Notes: a model not told the origin generated them from the letters alone. A stretch of DNA of 34,386 nucleotides from GCA-2737125 sp044336815 (GCA_044336815.1 JBIIOU010000006.1:1-34386); one strand, 5' to 3'; positions 16,111 to 24,841 are shown, counted from the first letter of the stretch. Numbers and translations: made by a program.

Positions 16111-16586
16111 CAGGCCTCCTGCGGCATGCGGTGGGTTGCAAGGAATTCTCGCACTAGCGTGCCACATTCCTCGGCCATTACCCCACCAACAACCTCGGGC
16201 CGGTGGTTAAGTCGCCGGTCTCGCACTAGATCCCAGTTAGATCCGGCGGCTCCGTACTCCAAGTTCCAGGCCCCGAAAACCAGTCGAGCCACGCGCGACA
16301 TCACCACCGCCCCCGCGCACATCGGGCACGGCTCCAAGGTCACCACCAAGGTGCAACCGGTAAGGCGCCAACTTCCGAGTTCATGTGCTGCCGCTCGCAA
16401 GGCCACTATCTCGGCGTGGGCCGTGGGGTCGTTCAAAGCCTCGCGACTGTTATGCCCTGTTGCGATAATGCTTCCGGAGGCATCTACGACCACCGCGCCG
16501 ATCGGGATATCACCGGCGGCACCCGCTTCGGTCGCGCAGGCAAGTGCCACTTGCATCATGTCGAGATCGAATTGTTGAGCGTGCAT
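16110..16586 (-). CDS. tadA: tRNA-specific adenosine deaminase TadA
   Basis: Deaminates A34 to inosine in tRNA-Arg(ACG), allowing wobble reading. The 158-residue cytidine-deaminase fold protein has the zinc motifs HAEIVALRAA (His57, proton-shuttling Glu59) and EPCPMCAGAVV (Cys87, Cys90), and the substrate-binding GHNSREALNDPTAHAE. Its start overlaps the stop of the upstream TadA-associated gene and its stop overlaps the LytR_C start, so three genes are translationally coupled. Length and motifs are complete. Confidence 0.96.
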   Translation of the reverse strand: MHAQQFDLDMMQVALACATEAGAAGDIPIGAVVVDASGSIIATGHNSREALNDPTAHAEIVALRAAAHELGSWRLTGCTLVVTLEPCPMCAGAVVMSRVARLVFGAWNLEYGAAGSNWDLVRDRRLNHRPEVVGGVMAEECGTLVREFLATHRMPQEA

Positions 16587-17077
16587 TAGTTCGCGCGCAG
16601 TACTGATTTCAATTGCTCGCTGAATCCAAGTCGCTTGGCAATCGCCTTTATCTGCTGATCGGGATAAAGATCCTCATCACGACAAAGCAGACCTAACTCA
16701 TCTGCGTCAAGGCCGAAGTCAGCAAAGATGCTCATGTCACCAACTGGCTCGAAATCCTCAAGATCATCATCGTCAATATCGAGCCCAATCACATCCGCGG
16801 CTTCTTCGGCCAGCGCCCAATCCAAAATTGCCGCCCCGTCGCTGATCATCGCGCGCGAGGAGCCGGCGGCTTGGCGCACCACGATGAAATATTCATCTAC
16901 GACGCCGATCAGACCAAAAACGCCACCTTCTCCCGGGAGCTGCCGCAGGGTTGAGATTAGGTCGTCCATTGAAGTGGCAACCCGAGCTGGGAGGGAAGAA
17001 GCCATCCACTGGCCCTCCTCGTGCCATACCGCGACCGCGAAGTCAATCGCGTTAGCGTCCATCTCCTGCGATCCCAT
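16586..17077 (-). CDS. tRNA adenosine deaminase-associated protein
   Basis: A 163-residue acidic protein of the family found next to tadA in actinobacteria (TIGR03941-like; function unknown). Diagnostic pieces are FAVAVWHEEGQWMASSLP at the start, GVVDEYFIVVRQ in the middle, and the acidic run DIDDDDLEDFEPVGD followed by FADFGLDADELGLLCRDEDLYPDQQIKAIAKRLGF. No enzymatic motif is seen. It is the first gene of the tadA cluster and is divergent from upp. Either ATG 17077 or ATG 17062 could be the start; neither has a well-spaced ribosome site. Confidence 0.85.
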   Translation of the reverse strand: MGSQEMDANAIDFAVAVWHEEGQWMASSLPARVATSMDDLISTLRQLPGEGGVFGLIGVVDEYFIVVRQAAGSSRAMISDGAAILDWALAEEAADVIGLDIDDDDLEDFEPVGDMSIFADFGLDADELGLLCRDEDLYPDQQIKAIAKRLGFSEQLKSVLRAN

Positions 17078-17135
17078 GGGTAGATGGTGGCACGCCGGGT
17101 TTCTTCAGCTCCGGCCGACCACTACTCTCGGCGTT

Positions 17136-17774
17136 ATGCGTACCCTCGTGATCAACCATCCCCTCGTGGCCCACAAGCTCACCAGACTACGTCGAACTCA
17201 GACCTCCTCGGCGACATTCCGCCTCTTGGCCGAAGAGCTGGTCACCCTCTTGGCCTATGAAGCCACCGAGACCTTGCGTGTTCAGCCGGTTGCCATCACT
17301 ACTCCGGTAGCCGACTGCATGGGCGTTGAGATGGCTGACCCGCGGCCCCTGGTCGTGCCGATCTTGCGCGCCGGCCTGGGCATGCTAAATGGCATGGTCA
17401 AATTGATGCCGACCGCCGAAGTTGGCTTCCTAGGCATGGTTCGCGACGAGGATTCACTGGTCGCCACCACCTACGCTGATCGCCTGCCGCATAACCTCGC
17501 CAATCGCCAAGTCTTCGTCCTTGACCCAATGCTCGCAACGGGTGGCACCTTGGTCGCAGCCATCGACCTACTGCTCGAGAGAGGTGCGCGAGACGTCACG
17601 GCCATTTGTTTGCTCGCCGCACCCGAGGGCGTCAAACGCCTTGAGGACGCTTACAACGATCGTGATGTCGAAGTCACGGTGGTAACCGCCGCCTTAGATT
17701 CACATCTAAATGAGAAGGGTTACATCGTGCCCGGCCTGGGTGATGCCGGTGATCGACTTTACGGCGTCGTCTAA
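17136..17774 (+). CDS. upp: Uracil phosphoribosyltransferase
   Basis: Converts uracil and PRPP to UMP in pyrimidine salvage. The 212-residue protein starts MRTLVINHPLVAHKLTRLR and has PILRAGLGMLNGMVKLMPTAEVGF, the PRPP loop VFVLDPMLATGGTLVAAID and the uracil-binding end YIVPGLGDAGDRLYGV, all standard for bacterial Upp. The frame is open far upstream (to 16728), but that part is the complement of the tadA-associated gene. The ATG at 17136 fits family starts. No ribosome site precedes it; TACTCT lies seven bases upstream and may be the -10 of a leaderless mRNA. Confidence 0.96.
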   Translation: MRTLVINHPLVAHKLTRLRRTQTSSATFRLLAEELVTLLAYEATETLRVQPVAITTPVADCMGVEMADPRPLVVPILRAGLGMLNGMVKLMPTAEVGFLGMVRDEDSLVATTYADRLPHNLANRQVFVLDPMLATGGTLVAAIDLLLERGARDVTAICLLAAPEGVKRLEDAYNDRDVEVTVVTAALDSHLNEKGYIVPGLGDAGDRLYGVV

Positions 17775-17823
17775 GACAACATCACCATCAGCTTGGGCGA
17801 GTAACCAGCGCTGAACGATTAAA

Positions 17824-19197
17824 TCAAAGGTTCTTGAGGGCCGAAACCACCTTGTTTAATGAATCCTTTGCATCACCGAAAAGCAGCATTGTCTTTTGGT
17901 CATAGAGAATCTCATTCTCAATACCGGCGAAGCCCGGGCGCATCGACCTCTTCAAGAACACCACCTGCTGGGCTTGATCCACGTTCAGGATCGGCATGCC
18001 GTAGATCGGTGCTGACTTGTCGGTGCGCGCGGCGGGGTTCACTACGTCATTTGCACCGACAACAAGAACAACATCGGTTGATGCGAACTCCGGGTTGATA
18101 TCGTCCATTTCTTTTAGTTGCTCATAGGGCACGCTGGCTTCGGCGAGAAGCACGTTCATATGCCCCGGCATGCGACCGGCAACCGGGTGTATCGCGTAAT
18201 CGACTTCGACTCCGCGCTCGGTTAGTAGATCAGCAAGTTCACGTAAGGTGCCCTGGGCCTGTGCCACGGCTAATCCGTACCCGGGGACCAAGATCACCTT
18301 ATTAGCAAATCCCAACATGATCGCTACGTCATTTGGCCCACCTGATCGCACGGGACGATCGCCACCGGCTGAGGTGTTGCCTGCGGTGGTGCCGTTGAAG
18401 GCGCCAAAGAGGGTAGAGGTGATTGGACGGCCCATGGCCTTGGCCATTTCCTTGGTCAGGAGGGTGCCAGAGGCGCCCACCAAGGTGCCGGCGATGATCA
18501 ACAGGACGTTATTGAGCACGTAGCCAGATGCCGCAACCGACAAACCGGTAAATGCGTTCAGCAGTGAGATCACGATTGGTACATCGGCGCCGCCAACTGG
18601 CAGCACGAAGAGCATGCCGAAGATCAGCGAGAGCACGAGCAGCGCAACCAGCAACCAGACCTGGGGGCTGATAACTAACCAAACGGCACCGATAACCGTT
18701 AGGGCGGCCACAAGCATCGTGACCCACTTCCCGGCGGGAATAATCACCGGGCGTGAGGTCATCAGTTCTTGTAATTTCAAAAACGTGATGATCGAGCCGC
18801 TAAATGAGACCGAGCCAATTACTACTGTGAAAACGGTCGCGGCAAGTGAAATCTTGCTCTCGCCGCCAACTTCGAGGTACTCAATAACAGCAACAAGGGC
18901 CGCGGCGCCGCCGCCGACACCATTGAACAGCGCCACCAGTTGCGGCATCTGAGTCATCTGCACCCGGCGGGCCGAGATCCAGCCGATTGCACTACCGATG
19001 AGCACCGCAGCGAGGATCAACAAGATGTTCGACAGCGGGATACCGCTAACGAAAAGCACCGCGGTTGCAAGCACCGCACCTGCGGCACCGAGCAGATTGC
19101 CGTTGCGTGCGCTCTTAGGTGAAGACAACCCCTTGAGCGCAAAAATGAATAGGACTGCTGCGAGCAGGTTCGCCAACTGCACCCACGTCGGTGTCAT
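17824..19197 (-). CDS. pntB: NAD(P) transhydrogenase, subunit beta
   Basis: The 457-residue beta subunit of the proton-translocating transhydrogenase, which uses proton-motive force to make NADPH from NADH. The N-terminal part is a series of transmembrane helices (domain II) with the conserved LVALFNGVGGGAAALVA. The C-terminal cytosolic domain III binds NADP(H) through VILVPGYGLAVAQAQ and the later VDYAIHPVAGRMPGHMNVLLAEA, with DVVLVVGANDVVNP. It overlaps the end of pntAB in ATGA fashion. All motifs are intact. Confidence 0.97.
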   Translation of the reverse strand: MTPTWVQLANLLAAVLFIFALKGLSSPKSARNGNLLGAAGAVLATAVLFVSGIPLSNILLILAAVLIGSAIGWISARRVQMTQMPQLVALFNGVGGGAAALVAVIEYLEVGGESKISLAATVFTVVIGSVSFSGSIITFLKLQELMTSRPVIIPAGKWVTMLVAALTVIGAVWLVISPQVWLLVALLVLSLIFGMLFVLPVGGADVPIVISLLNAFTGLSVAASGYVLNNVLLIIAGTLVGASGTLLTKEMAKAMGRPITSTLFGAFNGTTAGNTSAGGDRPVRSGGPNDVAIMLGFANKVILVPGYGLAVAQAQGTLRELADLLTERGVEVDYAIHPVAGRMPGHMNVLLAEASVPYEQLKEMDDINPEFASTDVVLVVGANDVVNPAARTDKSAPIYGMPILNVDQAQQVVFLKRSMRPGFAGIENEILYDQKTMLLFGDAKDSLNKVVSALKNL

Positions 19198-19505
19198 GCC
19201 GCACCGCCATCATCGGATCGGGCAACTGGTTTCTTCGGCTTGAACATCTCGAGCATGCGGTCGGTGACAACGAAACCACCGACGAGGTTAATTGCACCTA
19301 GCAGGATGGCAATCACACCCAACGTGATCTCAAGGGGGTTGGTTGCCGAACCGGTCACGGTAATTGCACCGATCAACACGATGCCGTGGATGGCGTTCGC
19401 GCCCGACATCAACGGGGTATGAAGCACCGTTGAGACTTTGGAGACAACTTCAAACCCGACGAAAATACTCAGGATGAAGATGGTGAGGAGTGCAACGCCA
19501 TCCAT
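19194..19505 (-). CDS. pntAB: NAD(P) transhydrogenase, subunit alpha part 2
   Basis: The 103-residue membrane part of the alpha subunit, separate as in Rhodospirillum and many actinobacteria rather than fused as in E. coli. It has three hydrophobic stretches: LLTIFILSIFVGFEVV, GIVLIGAITVTG and ITLGVIAILLGAINLVGGFVV. TPLMSGANAIHGI is the family signature, and a charged KPKKP tail follows. The start follows GGAGG within the end of pntAA (2-bp gap) and the stop overlaps pntB. Confidence 0.96.
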   Translation of the reverse strand: MDGVALLTIFILSIFVGFEVVSKVSTVLHTPLMSGANAIHGIVLIGAITVTGSATNPLEITLGVIAILLGAINLVGGFVVTDRMLEMFKPKKPVARSDDGGAA

Positions 19506-19507
19506 GC

Positions 19508-20647
19508 TTATGAACCTCCACCGAGCGCATCTAGCGCCGCTTGATTGCGGACTACTCCGTCAATGACGACGGCGCATCCGGCTAAAACTTCATCTTCTGG
19601 GTCAACAACTACAGCGCCCTCATTTACCGTCAGGGCAAGCAGCGACATGATGTTCATCGAGTAAAGTTGCGAAGCATGCACCGGCATCTCGCTGGCCACA
19701 TCCTTGGCGCCCCAAACTAAGACTTCACCGAACTTGATTTCTTCGCCCGGCATCGAGCCCTCGACGTTGCCGCCGGTCTCACTCGCTAGGTCAACCACTA
19801 CCGAACCTGGCTTCATGCCTTCGACCATCGCCCGGGTGACTAGTAACGGGGCCTGACGGCCCGGCACCGCCGCTGTCGTTATCAGCACATCGGCCGCTGC
19901 GACGAATGGGGCAAGAAGCTCGCGCTGACGATCGGCGCGATCGTCGGTCATTTCGCGGGCGTAACCCCCGGATCCTTCAAGGGCCTCAAGATCTAACGTG
20001 ACGAAAGTTGCGCCCATCGATTTGACTTCATCGGCACTTGCCGGGCGCACGTCATAGGCAGAAACTTTTGCCCCGAGGCGTTTGGCGGTGGCGATGGCCT
20101 GCAGCCCTGCGACGCCAGCCCCCAGCACCAATACCTTCGCGGGTTGAATCGTGCCGGCCGCCGTCATGAACAGCGGAAAGAATGAGGGCAACCGATCTGC
20201 TCCCACAAGGGCCGCACGGTATCCGGTGACAAGGGCCTGTGAGCTCAATGCATCCATCGACTGCGCCCGCGAGATGCGCGGCAACACATCGAATGAAAGT
20301 CCGGTCGCACCAGCATCGCGCAAACCTCGAATTGTCTCAACATCACCAACTGGTGAAAGGAATGAAACGGTGACGGTGCCTTTGCGCAGCCTCGATGCCC
20401 GCGGGTAGTCAAGGGGGCGCACACTTGCGATGACATCTGCGCTTTCGAACGCTCCCGCGAGATGCTCGTCATCAATTACCGTCGCACCAACTGCTCTATA
20501 AGCATCGTCACTCGCAAAGGCATGACGCCCGGCACCACTTTGAATATGGACTTCAAAGCCCAAAGCGGTGAACTTGGGTACTACCTGCGGGACGATGGCT
20601 ACTCGGTGCTCACCGGGCCTGGTCTCACTCGGAACAAGGATTCTCAC
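19508..20647 (-). CDS. pntAA: NAD(P) transhydrogenase, subunit alpha part 1
   Basis: The 379-residue peripheral NAD(H)-binding domain I of the transhydrogenase, related to alanine dehydrogenase. The N-terminus RILVPSETRPGEHRVAIVPQ is the conserved family start. The Rossmann motif is KVLVLGAGVAGLQAIATAKRLGA, followed by YDVRPA, and the mobile-loop region carries ITTAAVPGRQAPLL. I placed the start at GTG 20647, which has AGGGTG six bases upstream. The open frame to 20716 would add 23 residues that do not resemble the family. It is the first gene of pntAA-pntAB-pntB. Confidence 0.95.
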   Translation of the reverse strand: MRILVPSETRPGEHRVAIVPQVVPKFTALGFEVHIQSGAGRHAFASDDAYRAVGATVIDDEHLAGAFESADVIASVRPLDYPRASRLRKGTVTVSFLSPVGDVETIRGLRDAGATGLSFDVLPRISRAQSMDALSSQALVTGYRAALVGADRLPSFFPLFMTAAGTIQPAKVLVLGAGVAGLQAIATAKRLGAKVSAYDVRPASADEVKSMGATFVTLDLEALEGSGGYAREMTDDRADRQRELLAPFVAAADVLITTAAVPGRQAPLLVTRAMVEGMKPGSVVVDLASETGGNVEGSMPGEEIKFGEVLVWGAKDVASEMPVHASQLYSMNIMSLLALTVNEGAVVVDPEDEVLAGCAVVIDGVVRNQAALDALGGGS

Positions 20648-20766
20648 GACTGACACCCTAGGGCTTTCTACACCGCAGAGCCTCTGCGGACTGCCAAATT
20701 TGAACCACAATGCCATGTGACACGTGACTCACTACCCAACTCCTCCCGAGTTTAGCGGAGGTAGGC

Positions 20767-21537
20767 CTAGCTTTTACGCAGCAAAGTGGTGAGGTAACCA
20801 TCAAAAATATCGGCAACTTCGCGCCCACCGGCTGTACGGATCCGGTGGACCGGCAGGCCGGTGCCCTCCGCCTGCTGCACGGCGATGCGCTCGGGTATGA
20901 CCGGCTTCATTAGGGTCACGCGTCCGTAAATATCGGTCAACTCTTGCCTGCGGTATTCATGCTCCTCGGCGGTCGAGCGCACCCGGTTTACCACGATGCC
21001 AGCCAATTTCAACTGCGGATTAACGGACTTGCGGATCTCATCAACTTCGGCAATCGCCCGCGCAACACCTTGTGAGCCGAAGAAAGTCGGGGTGGTGACA
21101 ATTAGTGCGAAATCCGAGGCAGCTAAGGCCTCGCGGGTTAGCGCGCCCAAAGACGGCGGGCAATCAATGAGGGTGAGGTCGTAGCCCGACAGATGTGAAA
21201 GCGCGCGTGCCAACTTGGGACGCAAGGTGCCACCGCTCCATGAGTCGAAACGGATGACATTTGGATGCCCTGGCAGCACATCTACTTCACCGGGGGCCAG
21301 CTCCCAATCACATGCCGTCAATGCAGCTTCGACGCTCTCTCGGGTTGGGTGGGCCAGTACGTCGGCGACCGTGGTCTTATGAGCGTGGGTGGAAAGTAAG
21401 GAGGTGGCATTTCCCTGGGGGTCTAGATCGACGACTAACGTCGCAAGCCCGCGCACCGTAGCGGCACTTGCCAGCCCTAGCACCACGGAAGTTTTACCTA
21501 CGCCGCCCTTTAGGGCGATCACACTGATAGTTGGCAT
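20767..21537 (-). CDS. ParA/Soj-family ATPase (orphan)
   Basis: A 256-residue deviant-Walker P-loop ATPase. Motifs: KGGVGKT (10-16) with the signature Lys, DLDPQGNAT (38-44 region), and the A' motif LIDCPPSLGA (~123-131). The C-terminal part IVVNRVRSTAEEHEY and VIPERIAVQQAEGTGLPV is typical of ParA relatives that position plasmids, chromosomes or protein clusters. No parB or parS-like cluster lies beside it, so this is probably not the chromosomal ParA of the origin region. Start ATG 21537 was chosen because homologues begin directly with the beta-strand before the P-loop. It is divergent from the septum-formation gene, 100 bp apart. Confidence 0.85.
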   Translation of the reverse strand: MPTISVIALKGGVGKTSVVLGLASAATVRGLATLVVDLDPQGNATSLLSTHAHKTTVADVLAHPTRESVEAALTACDWELAPGEVDVLPGHPNVIRFDSWSGGTLRPKLARALSHLSGYDLTLIDCPPSLGALTREALAASDFALIVTTPTFFGSQGVARAIAEVDEIRKSVNPQLKLAGIVVNRVRSTAEEHEYRRQELTDIYGRVTLMKPVIPERIAVQQAEGTGLPVHRIRTAGGREVADIFDGYLTTLLRKS

Positions 21538-21637
21538 GGGAATAAGTGTGCCGTGCTGCCCGGCCGGGGACAACCCAAACCCCGGTAGCGGGTGATTACA
21601 GTGGAGCCACCCCCCGAAAACTGCTCTCAGGAGACAC

Positions 21638-22483
21638 ATGCGCCACAAAAGTCACAACTACTGGTCAAGAGCCCACGTCGCGGGGGCTGCCGCGCTCACT
21701 ATCGGCCTGCTGGCCCCCGCGGTTCTGGCAATCGGGTTCGCGGCCCCCGCCCAGGCTGCCACACCGACAATAGGTGATTGCTACGACTACCAGATAGCAG
21801 TTCGCGATGAGGTTTCATCCTCGGCCGGTGCCGTCTCCTGCACTAGCGTGCATACCGCAGAAACTTATTGGACAGGAAAACTCAAGCCCACCTTCGGCCC
21901 GCCGTCGAAAGCCACCCCCGGCGCCCGGCTCGCAGCCACCACGGCTTGCAACACCAAGACACTTAATGCCTACGTCGCGATGCCCGGGCGCACGCTGCCA
22001 AGTCGTTGGCTCTCGTTTGCAATTTTCCCAACCGACGCCCAATGGTCAGCTGGTGAACGCTGGGTGCGTTGTGATGCAGTATTCAAGACCGGGTTGAAGC
22101 TAACCAATCTCACTTCCAAGGCGGCCGACTTTGTGGTCGCCACCGGTGTCGATTACTCCAACTTCTGCACACCATCACAACCCAATGCGCGCAACACTGA
22201 AAGCTACCCTTGCACTGATCCGAAAAAGAATTGGATCATGGTTGCCACACGCGACCTAGGTGGCCCAGGCACTAAATTCCCCGGCACCAGTAACGTCGAG
22301 AAACGCACGCGGGCAATTTGCTCGAAAATTGCTAAGCGCTACAACGGTGATTCAAAGTTCCCGAGCTGGTGGGCGATTTGGCCAACCGATCGGGGCTGGA
22401 AGGAAGGCCGCCGCGAAGGCCAGTGTTTGGTGCCGCTCTCGCAATACAACAAGGAGATGGCCCCCACTGTGGCTTCATCTTAG
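21638..22483 (+). CDS. Secreted protein with septum-formation domain repeats
   Basis: A 281-residue exported protein. The signal peptide is AGAAALTIGLLAPAVLAIGFAAPAQA, cleaved after AQA near residue 40. The mature part resembles the actinobacterial 'septum formation' domain (PF13845-like): GDCYDY near its start and Cys/His pairs such as VSCTSVHTAETY. The block [F/W]xI[F/W]PTDxxWxxGxR...C appears twice (FAIFPTDAQWSAGERWVRC and WAIWPTDRGWKEGRREGQC), so the domain is duplicated. Eight or more cysteines suggest disulfides outside the cell. AGGAG stands six bases before the ATG. The function is not established, and the Pfam name should not be over-read. It is divergent from the ParA-like gene. Confidence 0.8.
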   Translation: MRHKSHNYWSRAHVAGAAALTIGLLAPAVLAIGFAAPAQAATPTIGDCYDYQIAVRDEVSSSAGAVSCTSVHTAETYWTGKLKPTFGPPSKATPGARLAATTACNTKTLNAYVAMPGRTLPSRWLSFAIFPTDAQWSAGERWVRCDAVFKTGLKLTNLTSKAADFVVATGVDYSNFCTPSQPNARNTESYPCTDPKKNWIMVATRDLGGPGTKFPGTSNVEKRTRAICSKIAKRYNGDSKFPSWWAIWPTDRGWKEGRREGQCLVPLSQYNKEMAPTVASS

Positions 22484-22487
22484 ATAA

Positions 22488-22525
22488 CTACGCATGAATC
22501 GGTGATATAGTCGAACTATGCGTAG
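22488..22525 (+). promoter_or_regulatory. MNT/HEPN promoter with operator-like inverted repeat, leaderless start
   Basis: CTACGCAT (22488-22495) and ATGCGTAG (22518-22525) form a perfect inverted repeat, extending to 9 bp with the flanking A and T. Between the arms sits TATAGT (22506-22511), a near-consensus -10 box ending six bases before the ATG at 22518. Transcription would therefore start at the ATG itself (leaderless). A dimeric repressor on the two arms would cover the promoter, as expected for self-regulation by the winged-helix protein encoded next. The binding protein is inferred. Confidence 0.7.
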
Positions 22526-23120
22526 TGAAGCACCCCCGCTGCTCCCGATCTTTCGAACCCGCGCCCAGGGGGAAATCTTGGCCTTGGTCCTGCAGGACCC
22601 AGATCAGGAGTGGACCGTCTCGGATTTGGCCCGCGCCACCGAGGTGCCCCTCACCTCGGCACAATCTGAGATCACCCGACTTGAATCCGGCGCTCTTCTC
22701 TCATCGCGCAAGGTCGGTCGCACACGACTCGTCCGGGCCAATAAGGCCAACCCGGCTACCGCTCCACTTGCGCAAGTTGTCTTACTTACTTTCGGGCCGA
22801 GACCGGTCATTGCGGACGCATTCGCAAACCTCGGTGCGCAACGGGTCATCATCTTCGGGTCATGGGCTGCGCGACTGCTAGGTGAACCTGGCCCAGCACC
22901 TACCGATTTAGATGTACTAGTCGTTGGCGATGACATCTCACGCACTGCCCTCTACGCCGCAGCGGAGCGCGCTCAGGCACGGCTCAAACGTCAGGTGAAT
23001 CCAATACTGCGCAGCACAGGTGCATGGGCTGAACCCGGCAAGGATCCGCTCATCGATGAAATCCTTCGGAGCCCAAGAGTCGATGTCACCAACCCGCCGA
23101 CGCGAACGTCGGTCGCATAG
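22518..23120 (+). CDS. Nucleotidyltransferase (MNT) protein with N-terminal winged helix, antitoxin-like
   Basis: A 200-residue protein in two parts. Residues ~15-78 form an ArsR/MarR-like winged helix (WTVSDLARATEVPLTSAQSEITRLESGALLSSRKVGRTRLVRAN). Residues ~90-200 form a minimal nucleotidyltransferase domain with VIIFGSWAARLLGE (Gly114, Ser115) and the metal-binding pair in TDLDVLVV (Asp130, Asp132). It overlaps a HEPN-domain gene by one base (TAGTG), the standard order of MNT/HEPN toxin-antitoxin modules, in which the MNT protein can AMPylate and silence the HEPN partner. The fused DNA-binding domain suggests it also represses its own promoter, which carries a flanking inverted repeat. No ribosome site precedes the ATG. 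Confidence 0.82.
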   Translation: MRSEAPPLLPIFRTRAQGEILALVLQDPDQEWTVSDLARATEVPLTSAQSEITRLESGALLSSRKVGRTRLVRANKANPATAPLAQVVLLTFGPRPVIADAFANLGAQRVIIFGSWAARLLGEPGPAPTDLDVLVVGDDISRTALYAAAERAQARLKRQVNPILRSTGAWAEPGKDPLIDEILRSPRVDVTNPPTRTSVA

Positions 23121-23587
23121 TGAGCTGGCAACAAGGTGCCGCCCGCGTCAATGAACTCTTCACCAGCGGCAATCTCGATTATGTGCGAGGTATCTCCGCT
23201 GAAGGTGGGCCGCTACTTGTCTCGGCCGCTGGCCTGCTGCAGTCCGCGACCCGCGAGGCTAACGTTAATCCTGAAGCGGCGTATGTTCTCGCTTATGACG
23301 CAGCTCGCAAAGCGTGCGCCGCGCTACTTGCTCAGCAAGGTCTGCGCACCAAAGCCTCCGGCCACCATGTCACCACTGAAGAAGTCGTTCGCGCCCAGTT
23401 CGGAGGCCCATTTAATGCGTTCGGCGCCTTGCGCAGGCGCCGCGCAGAGATTGAGTATCCACGCCATCCCGGCGAGGACGTCTCACCCAATGAAGCGGCC
23501 GAGGCAATCGAGTCAGCCCGGACAATCATCGATGCGGCGGCCGCGCTGATCGGGCAGTTGTCGATGTACAGCGCAGGAGGCAACTAA
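23120..23587 (+). CDS. HEPN-domain protein, partner of the MNT protein
   Basis: A 155-residue all-helical protein. The stretch AYVLAYDAARKACAALLAQQGLRTKASGHHVTTEEVV is typical of HEPN proteins paired with minimal nucleotidyltransferases, and FGALRRRRAEIEYPRHPGEDVSPNEAAEAIESARTII is the second signature half. Start GTG 23120 overlaps the MNT stop, so the pair is co-translated. HEPN toxins usually carry R-x4-6-H; in HepT it is RX4HXY. Here the position before the conserved Tyr reads R-R-R-R-A-E-I-E-Y, with no His in the expected place (a His comes later, in PRHP). RNase activity is therefore doubtful, and a non-catalytic HEPN of the HI0074 kind is possible. Confidence 0.78.
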   Translation: MSWQQGAARVNELFTSGNLDYVRGISAEGGPLLVSAAGLLQSATREANVNPEAAYVLAYDAARKACAALLAQQGLRTKASGHHVTTEEVVRAQFGGPFNAFGALRRRRAEIEYPRHPGEDVSPNEAAEAIESARTIIDAAAALIGQLSMYSAGGN

Positions 23588-23620
23588 TAATTGTGATCTC
23601 TTTCATACACTCGCGCCAGA

Positions 23621-24841
23621 TTAATCGATGATGGTGCGCCGCGGGCCAATCCCCCACACGGCGTAGTTCCACATCCAGTCGGCCATAACACTCACCCGGT
23701 TTCGTCCACCCGCGAGATAAGCAACATGGAGTGCCAGCCAAGCCAGCCAGGCCAGCGTGCCGTGCATCCTCATCCCACCAGGCATCTCTACGACCGCGCG
23801 CCTCCGCCCGATAGTTGCCATTTGACCTTTGTCCTTATAAACGAAGTCGGTAAAGGGTTGGCCAGCAAGTCGGGCGCTGATCTGCTTTGCAACATGGCGG
23901 CCCATCTGCAGCGCAACCGGAGCAACCATCGGCAGTGGCTTGCCATCAGCCCCATCAAAGCTCGCGGTGTCGCCAATAACCCAGAGGCCTTCGGATAATT
24001 CGAGGGTTGCTGGCACCCGCAGTCGGTTTGCACGATCGGAAACACCTAGAGCCGTCCAGGTTTCTGGAGCAGAAACTCCAGCGGCCCAGATCATCGTGCC
24101 GGCCGGCAATACTTCACCAGATTTCAAGTGGACATCTGATTCATACATGCGGTCGACGGCTGCATCTACTATGACTACCGCGCCAATTTCTTCTAACTCT
24201 GATTTCGCATGAGCACTGGACTTCTCGCTGAATGACGGAAGTAACCTCGGCCCAGCTTCTACCAGGGTGACATGGCCAAACTCCGCCACCCGCGGGAACT
24301 CATGCTTCATGCTGCGCTGCAACTCGGCTACCGCGCCGGTAATTTCAACCCCGGTCGGGCCGCCACCTACGACAACTACTCGCAGTGCTTCCTTTGGTTT
24401 CAAGCCGACGTCGACATCTTCGTACGTAATAAGTAAGCGGCGGCGGATTTCACGGGCCTCTTGAATTGATTTCATCTGCAGCGCATTCTCAGCCACGCCG
24501 GCCACCCCGAAGGTGGCACCCACGCTACCGGTGGCCAGCACCAACTCATCCCAGTTAATAACCGTTGCATCAGCCAAGCGCAGGCTCTTTGCGAGCGGAT
24601 CGATCCGAATCACCTCACCGCGATGGAAGTCGACGCCGGGGATTGCCGCCCGAACCGGGTAGGCGATGTCGTCCTCGGGTAGCCCTCCGGTCGCCACCTG
24701 ATACAGCAAGGGTGAAAAAGTTTGATACGGATTTCGGTCAATTACCGTGACGTGGACCGCGGAGTTTTTTGCCAGTTCACGGGCACAGGTGAGACCCGCG
24801 AAGCCCGCGCCCACAATTACGACCCGGTGCGGACTTTTCAT
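23621..24841 (-). CDS. Type II NADH dehydrogenase (NAD(P)/FAD-dependent oxidoreductase)
   Basis: A 406-residue flavoprotein of the NDH-2 family, passing electrons from NADH to quinone without pumping protons. The FAD-binding Rossmann motif is VVIVGAGFAGLTCARELAK (7-25) and the NADH-binding one is VVVVGGGPTGVEITGAVAEL (~155-174). SPLLYQVATGGLPEDDIAYPVR is the quinone-site motif typical of NDH-2. The C-terminus has a hydrophobic amphipathic stretch (LAWLAWLALHVAYLAGGRNR) that anchors it at the membrane. It is transcribed in the same direction as the ABC-F gene 37 bp upstream. Together with the transhydrogenase 3 kb away, it serves NADH/NADPH balance. Confidence 0.92.
   Translation of the reverse strand: MKSPHRVVIVGAGFAGLTCARELAKNSAVHVTVIDRNPYQTFSPLLYQVATGGLPEDDIAYPVRAAIPGVDFHRGEVIRIDPLAKSLRLADATVINWDELVLATGSVGATFGVAGVAENALQMKSIQEAREIRRRLLITYEDVDVGLKPKEALRVVVVGGGPTGVEITGAVAELQRSMKHEFPRVAEFGHVTLVEAGPRLLPSFSEKSSAHAKSELEEIGAVVIVDAAVDRMYESDVHLKSGEVLPAGTMIWAAGVSAPETWTALGVSDRANRLRVPATLELSEGLWVIGDTASFDGADGKPLPMVAPVALQMGRHVAKQISARLAGQPFTDFVYKDKGQMATIGRRRAVVEMPGGMRMHGTLAWLAWLALHVAYLAGGRNRVSVMADWMWNYAVWGIGPRRTIID

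Noticed and set aside
16728..17135. Open plus-strand frame extending Upp upstream
   Set aside because: It lies antisense to the TadA-associated gene, and Upp proteins start at MRTLVINHP.
20767..21537. Chromosome-partition ParA with a nearby origin of replication
   Set aside because: There is no parB, parS cluster, dnaA, gidB or DnaA-box cluster nearby, so it is treated as an orphan ParA-type ATPase.
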